Below, piece after piece: positions 1 through 8,235 of a stretch of DNA of 64,000 nt. Source of the DNA: Oleidesulfovibrio alaskensis DSM 16109 (GTDB lineage: Bacteria > Desulfobacterota > Desulfovibrionia > Desulfovibrionales > Desulfovibrionaceae); the NCBI RefSeq assembly GCF_000482745.1, contig NZ_AXWQ01000015.1, positions 62,001 through 126,000 of the forward strand, given 5' to 3'. The notes beneath the pieces were generated by a model. That model saw nothing but the letters and a program-made list of their open reading frames with translations, made no database searches and was not told the origin of the DNA. The position numbers were made by a program, and so were the translations under genes. Numbering within the stretch: the stretch's first letter is position 1; every line of letters starts with the position of its first letter.

Positions 1-15
1 TTGCGCATTGCGCAA
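1..15. repeat. Perfect 15-bp palindrome
   Basis: The first 15 bases form an odd-length perfect palindrome, with arms TTGCGCA and TGCGCAA around one central base. It lies in the 191-base stretch left of the hydrolase gene's 3' end, which is otherwise AT-rich with no gene or clear terminator. It could be a dimeric regulator's operator for a gene outside the window, or chance. No function can be assigned. Confidence 0.3.
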
Positions 16-191
16 ATAAGCAGCAGGAAGATGCGCTCTTGATGTTAGGAATTAACGTAAAAGTATAAAAAATGTCAATTCACAGGACGGCGCTATCAGG
101 CAGTTTGATTATTTATTCTTTATTTCTAGTATATTAGTCCATTTTTTATATTTTTGAGAAGAAACCATCCATATGATTTTCTGCAGGATAA

Positions 192-944
192 TTACAATTT
201 TGCAATATTGTCTTTGATGAATCCAGTGACAAGCTGCCCTACTTTGCCGGAGGTTTCTCTGTGTGTGGTAAGCAGATGATGGGCGGTTATCTTCTCAGTA
301 ACCGGCAGCAGGTGCATCTGCCTTACCGCAGAGCTGATGGAAGTGATGATCCGCCATGCGTTGCTGGGAGGGGATGTTCTGTCTGTGGGAGCATGGAGGA
401 CCATCGCCGGACAGGTGACGTTTCCGAGTATGCGCCCGACACTTCGGCAACCTTCTATAAGGCTCCAAAGCTGCGGCAGCAGATTTACACCGTCATAACC
501 GCGCCACGGCGCAATCTCCTGTGAGGCGGACGAACGCGGTGCTGAAGGCCACACGGGGCGGACAAACCGCAGAAAGCGCACAAGAGGCAGGCGCCAGTCT
601 TTCATTTCCCACGGGATGATCCGGTAAACATGGATGGGAGCGGCAATGCTGACAACAGCCGCAGGTGAATGCCGCGCCGCGATATATAATGATAGAGTGC
701 CGCCCATGGACAACCCAGCCACTGCCGCGTGGTCAACCTCGCGAGAAAAAGTCACAAACTGCTCCTCGGCATAAGATGCCCAGTCGTTGAAAAAAGTTTC
801 GCGGAAGCGGGTCACGCTTGAGTCATGTCCCGGAAGGGTTATGCATTTTGCCGTTCCGCCGGCTCTCTTCACAGCTTCAGCCAGCGGTTGCATCTCGAAA
901 GATGCTCCGCCGAAGCCGTGAATCAGAAGACATCCCCATTTCAT
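192..944 (-). CDS. Alpha/beta hydrolase (carboxylesterase-like)
   Basis: This 250-residue protein looks like a soluble alpha/beta-fold carboxylesterase of the Est30/monoacylglycerol-lipase type. The oxyanion motif HGFGG is at residues 9-13, the nucleophile elbow GLSMGG places the catalytic serine at 79, the acid is probably D188 in APTDRTSP, and the base is H222 or H223. The length is normal and there is no signal peptide. The start ATG is at 944, and the gene is divergent from the deaminase gene starting at 1030 with an 85-base gap. The substrate cannot be told from sequence; hydrolysis of short acyl esters is the family expectation. Confidence 0.85.
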   Translation of the reverse strand: MKWGCLLIHGFGGASFEMQPLAEAVKRAGGTAKCITLPGHDSSVTRFRETFFNDWASYAEEQFVTFSREVDHAAVAGLSMGGTLSLYIAARHSPAAVVSIAAPIHVYRIIPWEMKDWRLPLVRFLRFVRPVWPSAPRSSASQEIAPWRGYDGVNLLPQLWSLIEGCRSVGRILGNVTCPAMVLHAPTDRTSPPSNAWRIITSISSAVRQMHLLPVTEKITAHHLLTTHRETSGKVGQLVTGFIKDNIAKL

Positions 945-1029
945 TTTTCACTCCTGAGTTGTTAGTTATTGCCTGACAGACGATGTCTTTATACCATATG
1001 TGATTACGCCTGTCGCAAAGGAGACCTGA

Positions 1030-2352
1030 ATGAAGCAACATTGTGACCGGATTATCAGAGCCGGTGTTCTTGTCACTCAGGACGAGCAGCGCCGTGTGCT
1101 TGGTGATGCGGCTGTGGCCGTGACCGGAGACACCATAGCCGCCGTCGACCATGCTGATGTGATAGTCGCGGAATGGAGCACCGACGCTGTAAGCGACCTT
1201 TCGGGCATGCTCGTCATGCCGGGGCTGGTCAATGCCCACACCCATGTGGCGATGACTTTTCTGCGCGGGCTTGCCGACGATTTGCCGCTAATGCAGTGGC
1301 TCACCGAGCATGTTTTTCCGGTTGAAAAGCATCTGAGTGCCGAGATAGTCGAAGTCAGCGCTCTGCTGGGCTGCGCCGAAATGGCTGCCACGGGCACTAC
1401 CACCCTGTGCGACATGTACCTTATCGAAGATGCCACATTCAAGGCCGTTGACCGTGCGGGGCTGCGCATGCAGGGCGGAGAAGGCCTTTTCGCCTTTCCT
1501 TCGCCGGCATATGCCTGCATTGAAGATGCCTTTGAACTAGTACGCCGGCAGCATGACAGGTATTCCTCTCACAGCCGCATACGTCATGCGGTCATGCCTC
1601 ACGCCGTATACACCAGCAACCCTGAAATGCTGGCCCGCTGCGCCGCGCTGGCCGGAGAACTCGGTTGCGGGCTGCATATCCATCTGGCCGAAACCGCAGC
1701 CGAAACCGCGCAGTGCCTTGCGAGCTTCGGCAAACGTCCTATCCCTTACTGTCGTGATCTGGGCGTACTTTCGCCGCGTACCACTGTGGCGCATGCGGTG
1801 GATGTAACCGATGACGAGCTGGAGATACTGCGCGAATCCGGGATTTGCGTGGCACACAACCCGGTAAGCAATATGAAGCTTGCATCAGGTTCCGCACGTG
1901 TTCCGGAAATGCTTGCCGCAGGTATCTGCGTAGGCATTGGTACTGACGGTGCGGCCAGTAACAACGGGCTTAATATGTTTACGGAAATGAAAACATGCGC
2001 CCTGCTGCACAAGTTGCGCTATGCCGACCCGACCTGCGTGCCTGCGGCAACGGTGCTGGACATGGCAACCACGGGGGGTGCGAAGTGCGCCGGCTGGCCG
2101 GAAACCGGTGCGCTGGTGCCGGGAGCCAAGGCAGATCTCATTGCACTGGATTTGTCAGCCCCGAATCTGCAGCCTCTGTATTCTGCGGTTTCTCATATTG
2201 TTTATGCCGCCACAGGGCACGAAGTTACCCACACCATGGTCGGCGGCGAATTTGTATATGAAAACGGACGGCACACCAGATTTGATTATCCGGCCTTGCT
2301 GCGGGAAGTGGCCTCTATCCGCAGGTGGGTGCAGAAAAAAATCACGGGATGA
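1030..2352 (+). CDS. mtaD: Amidohydrolase, 5-methylthioadenosine/S-adenosylhomocysteine deaminase type
   Basis: This 440-residue metal-dependent deaminase of the amidohydrolase superfamily probably converts S-adenosylhomocysteine or 5-methylthioadenosine to the inosyl form, a purine and methyl-cycle salvage step. Family metal ligands are visible: H70 and H72 in NAHTHVAM, a later HIHLAET histidine, and the aspartate in GTDGAASNN. The closing beta-sandwich segment MVGGEFVYENG is typical. The start ATG follows a GGAG ribosome site at good spacing. Related enzymes include chlorohydrolases and guanine deaminases, so the exact substrate is inferred. The following gene at 2471 is separate. Confidence 0.85.
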   Translation: MKQHCDRIIRAGVLVTQDEQRRVLGDAAVAVTGDTIAAVDHADVIVAEWSTDAVSDLSGMLVMPGLVNAHTHVAMTFLRGLADDLPLMQWLTEHVFPVEKHLSAEIVEVSALLGCAEMAATGTTTLCDMYLIEDATFKAVDRAGLRMQGGEGLFAFPSPAYACIEDAFELVRRQHDRYSSHSRIRHAVMPHAVYTSNPEMLARCAALAGELGCGLHIHLAETAAETAQCLASFGKRPIPYCRDLGVLSPRTTVAHAVDVTDDELEILRESGICVAHNPVSNMKLASGSARVPEMLAAGICVGIGTDGAASNNGLNMFTEMKTCALLHKLRYADPTCVPAATVLDMATTGGAKCAGWPETGALVPGAKADLIALDLSAPNLQPLYSAVSHIVYAATGHEVTHTMVGGEFVYENGRHTRFDYPALLREVASIRRWVQKKITG

Positions 2353-2470
2353 TCCGGCTTTCTGGCCTGTTGAAACGCTTTTATGTTGACATTTGCCGCA
2401 ATCCGTATCATGGATTCCTGCTTTCAAGACAACAATACCGCGCAGCCTGCGCGACTGGGAGGTTTATATC

Positions 2471-2740
2471 ATGAGTGATGAAAGAATGCTCGAAGGCGCG
2501 GTGAAGACTGCCGAAGGCGTTGAGCTTAACGGCATGGTGATGGCGCCTGTTGTTGAGCAGTGTGACGGTTGCGACCGTGTGCGCTCTTTTGAAGGTGAAA
2601 AGTTCTGCAGCAGCTACCCCTTCCCCGCCAAAAAGTGGGCACAGGGCAACTGCAACTTTGCTACCCACGTAGCCAGAGTGACCGCCAGCGGCAAAAAGGT
2701 TAACCCCCTTAAAGCATCCAAGCGTGCTGCCCGCGGGTAA
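2471..2740 (+). CDS. PxxKW family Cys-rich small protein
   Basis: This 89-residue soluble protein carries four cysteines (C31, C34, C46, C61) and the motif PAKKW at residues 52-56 that names the PxxKW family of Cys-rich proteins, which I recall mainly from Desulfovibrio relatives. The CxxC plus two later cysteines suggests a metal or iron-sulfur site, but the function is unknown. The ATG at 2471 is chosen over upstream in-frame starts because GGAGGT sits eight bases before it. A strong terminator follows, so it is probably expressed alone. A perfect TTGACA occurs at 2386, but the best -10-like hexamer is only 14 bases away, so no promoter is called. Confidence 0.85.
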   Translation: MSDERMLEGAVKTAEGVELNGMVMAPVVEQCDGCDRVRSFEGEKFCSSYPFPAKKWAQGNCNFATHVARVTASGKKVNPLKASKRAARG

Positions 2741-2763
2741 CTGCTCTCTTGTCGCGAGCTTTC

Positions 2764-2799
2764 GAAAGGGCTGCCCTCGGCAGCCCTTTCGTTTTTTTT
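2764..2799 (+). terminator. Rho-independent terminator after PxxKW gene
   Basis: A 12-bp stem (GAAAGGGCTGCC pairing with GGCAGCCCTTTC) with a CTC loop is followed by G and eight T's. Confidence 0.92.
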
Positions 2800-2891
2800 G
2801 CACAGGCGTTTTTACTTTACTTTCACCGTGTCAGGCTGCATTCTGCCCCGGCATTACCGCATAACTGTGCCATGCATGTCAGGAGCAAACA

Positions 2892-4124
2892 ATGTTACAG
2901 ACTCTTTTTGCCTATCTCGACACCCAGCGCGACACCGTGGTGGAACTGCAGCGCGAGCTGACCGCCATTCCTGCGCTGGATCCTCAAAGTGAAGGAATCG
3001 GCGAAGAAGCCAAGGCTGAATATATCATCGCCAGACTGCGGGAATTCGGGGTGACGGATATTGAAACCGTCAATGCTCCGGATATCCGTGTTCCGTGCGG
3101 ATATCGTCCCAACGTCATCGCCCGCATCGCCGGACGCGATACCTCCAGAACTTTCTGGATCATTTCGCACATGGATGTGGTCCCTCCCGGAGATCTGGAT
3201 CTGTGGGATGCCGACCCCTATACCTTGCGTACCGAGGGTGATGTCCTTATAGGGCGGGGTGTGGAAGATAACCAGCAGGCCATTGTTTCCAGCCTGCTGA
3301 TGGCCCGGGCATTGTGTCGTCATGATATCACGCCGGAAATAAACATTGGCCTTCTGTTTGTGGCGGACGAGGAAACAGGGAACACGTTCGGGCTTGACCA
3401 TGTGCTGGCCGTCCGTCCGGAACTTTTCCGCAGTGCAGACCTGATTCTTGTTCCTGACTGCGGCAATGCGGACGGCACCATGCTTGAAGTGGCCGAGAAG
3501 AGTGTCCTGTGGGTAAAAGTAACCGTTACCGGCAGGCAGTGCCACGGCTCGCGGCCGGAAGAGGGGATCAATTCGCTGGTGGGTGCGGCTGCCATGATAC
3601 TGAAAGTTCAGGACCTGCACACCAGTTTTGATCTGCGTAATGATCTTTTTGTTCCGCCGGTTTCCACGTTTGTGCCCACCAAAAAAGAGGCCAACGTGCC
3701 CAACGTGAACACTGTACCCGGTAATGACGTATTTTATATCGACTGCCGTGTACTGCCTGAATACGCCCTTGATGATGTCATGCAGCAACTGCAGGCCATG
3801 GCCGCAGAGGTGGAGACGCAATACGGAGTGACCATTGCGCTGGAGCCGGTGCAGCGCGAGCAGGCCACAGCGCCTACGGATACGGGTGCCCCTGTGGTTC
3901 TTGCTTTGCAGCATGCCGTAAAGTCCGTATACGGAGCAGATGCCCGTCCCATGGGTATAGGTGGCGGCACCGTGGCTGCAGCCTTGCGCCGCAAAGGGCT
4001 GCCCGCAGTTGTCTGGAGCAAGATTATCTCCAATGCGCACACGCCCAATGAGCGCTCGCTCATTTCGGCCAATATAGGCGACGCAAAAGTGATGCTTCAT
4101 GTCGCCCTTGCTCCGGCCCGATAA
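2892..4124 (+). CDS. M20 family metallo-hydrolase
   Basis: This 410-residue protein belongs to the ArgE/DapE/carboxypeptidase M20 family of cytosolic dinuclear zinc amidases and peptidases. Visible family residues are H93 and D95 (ISHMDVVPPGD), bridging D126 (GRGVEDNQQ), catalytic E160 and E161 (DEETGN), and a late zinc histidine in NAHTPNE. A lid domain lies between roughly residues 200 and 310 (WVKVTVTGRQCHGSRP onward). The start ATG has AGGAG ten bases upstream. It is isolated between two terminators, so the context gives no substrate. The sequence suits a dipeptidase or N-acyl amino-acid deacylase and does not identify DapE or ArgE specifically. Confidence 0.85.
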   Translation: MLQTLFAYLDTQRDTVVELQRELTAIPALDPQSEGIGEEAKAEYIIARLREFGVTDIETVNAPDIRVPCGYRPNVIARIAGRDTSRTFWIISHMDVVPPGDLDLWDADPYTLRTEGDVLIGRGVEDNQQAIVSSLLMARALCRHDITPEINIGLLFVADEETGNTFGLDHVLAVRPELFRSADLILVPDCGNADGTMLEVAEKSVLWVKVTVTGRQCHGSRPEEGINSLVGAAAMILKVQDLHTSFDLRNDLFVPPVSTFVPTKKEANVPNVNTVPGNDVFYIDCRVLPEYALDDVMQQLQAMAAEVETQYGVTIALEPVQREQATAPTDTGAPVVLALQHAVKSVYGADARPMGIGGGTVAAALRRKGLPAVVWSKIISNAHTPNERSLISANIGDAKVMLHVALAPAR

Positions 4125-4134
4125 AAGTCAGCCC

Positions 4135-4161
4135 GGCGCGTCGAAATGACGCGCCTTTTTT
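4135..4161 (+). terminator. Rho-independent terminator ending just before mnmG
   Basis: An 8-bp GC stem (GGCGCGTC/GACGCGCC) with a five-base loop is followed by six T's. It ends only four bases before the mnmG start codon. Confidence 0.85.
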
Positions 4162-4165
4162 AGCT

Positions 4166-6052
4166 ATGTCAGTAAAAAAAGCTTCTTTTCCCGAACTGTT
4201 CGATCTTGTGGTGGTGGGTGCCGGCCATGCCGGATGTGAAGCCGCCATGGCTTCTGCCCGTCTGGGGCTTAAAACGCTGCTGCTGACCATCAACGCGGAC
4301 AGAATCGGCCATTTGTCATGCAACCCTGCCATAGGCGGGCTGGCAAAAGGGCATATGGTCAAGGAAATTGACGCCCTGGGCGGCATGATGGGACTGTGGG
4401 CCGACGAAGCCGGCATTCAGTTTCGTCTGCTGAATACAAGCAAGGGGCCTGCCGTCCATTCCACACGGGCCCAGATAGACCGCGATGCTTACATGAAAGC
4501 CGTGCAGCGGGATGTTTTCCGGCAGGATAATTTGTGGGTGTGGCAGGATACCGCGGAAAACGTGCTGGTGGAAAACGGCCGCGCCGCCGGGGTGTCCACT
4601 CTGCTCGGTCAGGAGTTCAGGTCGCGGGCGGTCTGCGTCACCGCCGGAACATTCATGAGCGGGCTTATCCACGTGGGGTTGACCCACTTTTCCGGTGGCC
4701 GGCTGGGTGACCCTGCCGCACAGGGACTTTCCGCAAGCCTGCGTGCCGTCGGACTGGAACTGGGCCGTCTGAAAACCGGCACCACCCCCCGCCTGCTACG
4801 TGACAGCATCAATTTTGATGTCATGGTGGAGCAGCCCGGCGATAATCCGCCGCGCCCTTTCAGCTTCCGGTCTCGGCATGCACGCATGCCGCAGGTGCCG
4901 TGCTATCTTACGTGGACCAACGAGGCGACGCATGAGGCTATACGGGCAGGTTTTGACCGCTCCCCTATGTTCACCGGCATCATTTCCGGTACCGGAGCGC
5001 GCTACTGCCCTTCCATAGAAGACAAAATCGCGCGTTTTCCCGACAAGGACAGGCATCAGATTTTCATCGAGCCGGAAGGCCTGCACAGTCCGGAAGTTTA
5101 CCCCGGTGGAATTCCTACCAGCCTGCCGCTGGACGTGCAGAAAGCCATGATAGCCACCATTCCCGGTCTGGAAAAGGCCCAGATTGTGCGGCCCGGCTAT
5201 GCCATAGAATATGATTATGCCAATCCCACGCAGCTTAAGCCCACACTTGAAACAAAAGTTCTGCCGGGATTGTGGATGGCCGGACAGGTCAACGGCACCT
5301 CCGGCTATGAGGAAGCCGCCGCTCAGGGGCTGTGGGCCGCTCTGAACATTTTCTGCGGTCTGCGCGGTCTGCCTGCTTTTATTCCGGGCCGTGATGAGGC
5401 GTATATGGCAGTGCTGGTGGATGACCTTGTGACCAAGGGAACGCTGGAGCCGTACCGCATGTTTACGTCGCGCGCAGAGCACAGGCTTCTGCTGCGGGAA
5501 AATAATGCCGACAGCAGACTGACACCCGCGGGTCGCAGTCTGGGGTTGGTTGATGACGCCCAATGGCAGCTGTACACCGCCAAAAAAACGGCGCTGGAGC
5601 AACTGCTTGCGGAGCTTGACGCAAGACAGGTCAGGCCCGATGCCGCAACCCGGGATATTTTTGTGCATATGAATGAGGCGGTGCCCACCAGATCGGTGAG
5701 TCTGGCAGACCTTTTGCGCAGACCGGCACTGGGCATCACGGACCTGCAGGCGTTCGGCCTTGAAACGGACGGTTTTGCCGCGGATGTTCTTGAAGAGGCC
5801 CAGACCATTGTAAAATATTCCGGGTATCTGAAGCGGCAGGAAGAGTTGGTGCTGCGTACTGCGCGACATGAAGCTGTGGTCATTCCCGAAGCGGCGGATT
5901 ATGCCGCTGTTCACGGATTGACTCGGGAAGCTGTTGAAAAACTGAGTAAAGTCCGTCCACGGACCCTTGGTCAGGCTGCGCGTATTTCCGGAATCACACC
6001 CGCTGCATTATCGTGCATAGAGGTCTATCTGAAAAAAAACGGCTGGCTGTAA
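4166..6052 (+). CDS. mnmG: tRNA uridine-5-carboxymethylaminomethyl(34) synthesis protein MnmG (GidA)
   Basis: This 628-residue FAD protein works with MnmE to modify the wobble uridine of tRNAs reading NNA/NNG codons. The FAD fold starts at VVVGAGHAGCEAA near residue 15. The family motifs PAIGGLAKGHMVKEIDALGG and the C-terminal MnmE-binding helical segment (LGQAARISGITPAALSCIEVYLKK) are present, and the length is normal. The ATG at 4166 is the only start compatible with the family N-terminus, since no ATG, GTG or TTG lies in frame between it and the preceding gene. It has no ribosome-binding site and follows a terminator hairpin directly, which is odd. Confidence 0.97.
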   Translation: MSVKKASFPELFDLVVVGAGHAGCEAAMASARLGLKTLLLTINADRIGHLSCNPAIGGLAKGHMVKEIDALGGMMGLWADEAGIQFRLLNTSKGPAVHSTRAQIDRDAYMKAVQRDVFRQDNLWVWQDTAENVLVENGRAAGVSTLLGQEFRSRAVCVTAGTFMSGLIHVGLTHFSGGRLGDPAAQGLSASLRAVGLELGRLKTGTTPRLLRDSINFDVMVEQPGDNPPRPFSFRSRHARMPQVPCYLTWTNEATHEAIRAGFDRSPMFTGIISGTGARYCPSIEDKIARFPDKDRHQIFIEPEGLHSPEVYPGGIPTSLPLDVQKAMIATIPGLEKAQIVRPGYAIEYDYANPTQLKPTLETKVLPGLWMAGQVNGTSGYEEAAAQGLWAALNIFCGLRGLPAFIPGRDEAYMAVLVDDLVTKGTLEPYRMFTSRAEHRLLLRENNADSRLTPAGRSLGLVDDAQWQLYTAKKTALEQLLAELDARQVRPDAATRDIFVHMNEAVPTRSVSLADLLRRPALGITDLQAFGLETDGFAADVLEEAQTIVKYSGYLKRQEELVLRTARHEAVVIPEAADYAAVHGLTREAVEKLSKVRPRTLGQAARISGITPAALSCIEVYLKKNGWL

Positions 6053-6156
6053 CATTATTATGGTGTTTTTTTTGCATTGTTCAGCGGATACTGCCGTTGG
6101 TACAATGCCCTTGAAATACACAAGGCTGTTTTCAGCCTTTGGAGCAGCTTTTCAGA

Positions 6157-7251
6157 ATGGATCAGATTGCAATGAACATCCAGACGTCTTCCGCAGCTGT
6201 CCGGTTTTCTTCACTGGACCGTACGACCAACTACTTTACGGAAATCGGTAACAGCTTCGGTGCCACATCATTTTCATCCACTGCGTCGCTGACGGTCATA
6301 GCCGTACTGTGCGGTGTCATTGTCGTGCTGCTGGGTGTCATTGTCGTTCTGTCATATCTCAAGCGCAAGCACGGCAGTTATGTGCCCGCGGGCTGGATTC
6401 TGCGTCCCGCAGAAATTGCACAGCAGCTGCAGACAGCCATTGACCAGCGGGGAAAAGTCGAGCTGCAGTTTCACACACCGGGCGCACGCCGCCACGCCAC
6501 AACCTGCCTGCCTGTGGCGCTGGAACATGACACTCTACTGCTTGAATGCTCCGGTCTGGAAAAGCTTTCGCCGGGCTGGATAGGCAGAAGTGTGGAATGC
6601 TTTTTTTGTCTGAAGTCAGGAACACATCCTGTCTATTACACATTTGTGACCACAATTGCCGGCATACGCATGGAGGGGGAAGGCATCTGCATGATGAACG
6701 TGCGCCTGCCCGAAGTGCTGGAACAGCGGCAGAAAAGAGCTTTTCTGCGGGTGGAACCTCCGGAGCAGTATGTTCTGGGTATGGCTCTTTGGGCTGAACC
6801 GCTGGATACCACCGGCAGCATGAAAATGAATATCAAGGACTGGGGAAAGCCTGCTTTGGTATTTATTCCTAATAAAACCTCTGATATTGAGCTGGTTAAT
6901 ATCTCTGCAGGCGGCGCCAGACTGAAGGTCCGCCGCGAGCGGGCTAAAAAATGCGGACTTACGTTCACCATTGCCGAACGTTTCATGCTGCTGCTTGATC
7001 TCTGGGAACCTGAACTGGGCAAACGGGACAGATATTGGCTGCTCTGCCGCACTCAGACGCCTTTTATCGATTTTGAAACACGTGATGTGGATCTGGGCGT
7101 ACAGTTTATCGGGTATGCCCGTAACAGGGAAAACAGCACTCACGAGCTGGTCTGGCAGCCCATGAAAGCCGGAGAAGGCATAGAGGTTATCGGCAACTGG
7201 GCCATGAAGCGCCATCTGGAGCTTTACCGCGAAAGGGGCCCGGAAGAGTAA
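6157..7251 (+). CDS. Membrane-anchored PilZ-like protein
   Basis: This protein of about 364 residues has an N-terminal region of about 40 residues, one transmembrane helix rich in V/I/L (IAVLCGVIVVLLGVIVVL), and a cytoplasmic part. The C-terminal half has the two hallmarks of a c-di-GMP-binding PilZ domain: RAFLRV preceded by basic residues (RxxxR-like) and NISAGGARL (D/NxSxxG-like). The region before it resembles a YcgR-N-type beta domain. It is probably a c-di-GMP receptor influencing motility or envelope functions. The ATG at 6157 is preferred to the TTG at 6139 because GGAG lies before it. Ligand binding is inferred from motifs only. Confidence 0.7.
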   Translation: MDQIAMNIQTSSAAVRFSSLDRTTNYFTEIGNSFGATSFSSTASLTVIAVLCGVIVVLLGVIVVLSYLKRKHGSYVPAGWILRPAEIAQQLQTAIDQRGKVELQFHTPGARRHATTCLPVALEHDTLLLECSGLEKLSPGWIGRSVECFFCLKSGTHPVYYTFVTTIAGIRMEGEGICMMNVRLPEVLEQRQKRAFLRVEPPEQYVLGMALWAEPLDTTGSMKMNIKDWGKPALVFIPNKTSDIELVNISAGGARLKVRRERAKKCGLTFTIAERFMLLLDLWEPELGKRDRYWLLCRTQTPFIDFETRDVDLGVQFIGYARNRENSTHELVWQPMKAGEGIEVIGNWAMKRHLELYRERGPEE

Positions 7252-7373
7252 GAGTCATTTTTTAGCCGGTAAACCGCTTGCCTTGAAAAGCGGTTATGCT
7301 TATTCGAAAAGGAACAGGTATCCGGACCCGCTGCCCAGCAGAATCGGAAGACATTTTAACAGGAGTGAAAACA

Positions 7374-8192
7374 TTGGACGGAGGCTCGGACAGTAGGCTC
7401 TGGTCGCTTTTTTCAAGATTCTTTTCCGCAAAGAACGGCGACAGTGTTGAACAGGCCATCATTGAAGCTCAGGATGACGGTGAACTGGATTCTGAAGAAA
7501 GCACCATGCTTCTCAGCATCCTGCGGCTGGATGAAATGCAGGTCTATGAGATCATGACTCCCAGAACCGACATTGACTGTGCGGACGACCAAAGCTCTCT
7601 CGGGGACATCATCGATCTGATTGTTTCTTCGGGACATTCACGCATTCCCGTTTATCGTGACAACCGCGACAACATCATCGGCGTTGTTTATGCCAAAGAC
7701 CTGCTCAGTGTCCTTACCGACACCGGTCAGCGCAGTGCGCCGGTGACTGAAACCATGCGTCAGCCCATCTTTGTTCCGGAAACGAAAAAGGTGAGCGAGC
7801 TTCTGCAGGAATTCCGGACCCGCAAGAATCATCTTGCCATTGCGCTTGATGAATACGGCGGCACCTCCGGTCTTGTGACCATTGAGGATGTGCTGGAAGT
7901 AATTGTGGGCGACATAGAAGACGAGCATGATGCGCCCCGTCAGGAGGATATACGTGCTCTTGACGACGGAACACTTGAAGTTTCAGGCAGGGCTTTCCTT
8001 GAAGATTTGTCAGAACGGCTCGGAGTTTTGCTCGAGTCCGATCAGGTGGAAACAATCGGCGGTTATCTTTCTGAAATAGCAGGGCATGTCCCGCAGGCAG
8101 GAGAATCTTTTACTGTCGGCGCTCACAGCTATACGGTAATGGAAGCTGACGCCAAGCAGATAAAGACAATCCGTGTTACTCCCTCTGAATAA
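7374..8192 (+). CDS. CorC/HlyC-type CBS-domain protein
   Basis: This protein of about 272 residues has a pair of CBS domains (IMTPRTDIDCADD and the repeat around TMRQPIFVPETKKVSELL) and a C-terminal CorC_HlyC transporter-associated domain (VSGRAFLEDLSERLG). It is the soluble CorC/YbeX class, linked in the literature to Mg/Co homeostasis and ribosome function. It lacks the membrane DUF21 domain. I prefer the TTG at 7374 because AGGAG precedes it by eight bases and the family starts there; a GTG at 7365 and an upstream in-frame extension to 7296 are alternatives. As in many bacteria, it lies directly upstream of lnt. Confidence 0.85.
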   Translation: MDGGSDSRLWSLFSRFFSAKNGDSVEQAIIEAQDDGELDSEESTMLLSILRLDEMQVYEIMTPRTDIDCADDQSSLGDIIDLIVSSGHSRIPVYRDNRDNIIGVVYAKDLLSVLTDTGQRSAPVTETMRQPIFVPETKKVSELLQEFRTRKNHLAIALDEYGGTSGLVTIEDVLEVIVGDIEDEHDAPRQEDIRALDDGTLEVSGRAFLEDLSERLGVLLESDQVETIGGYLSEIAGHVPQAGESFTVGAHSYTVMEADAKQIKTIRVTPSE

Positions 8193-8195
8193 TTC

Positions 8196-8218
8196 AAGGC
8201 GGCTCCGGCCGCCTTTTT
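8196..8218 (+). terminator. Terminator between corC-like gene and lnt
   Basis: The hairpin AAGGCGGC/GCCGCCTT with a TCCG loop is followed by a short T run. It may only attenuate transcription into lnt, which starts 18 bases later. Confidence 0.75.
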
Positions 8219-8235
8219 CATGATGACACACCGTT

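Noticed and set aside
2386..2411. Promoter for the PxxKW gene (TTGACA and TATCAT)
   Set aside because: The hexamers are good, but the spacing is only 14 bases.
2895..4100. 401-codon minus-strand open frame
   Set aside because: It is antisense to the M20 hydrolase, whose metal-binding motifs are all present on the plus strand.
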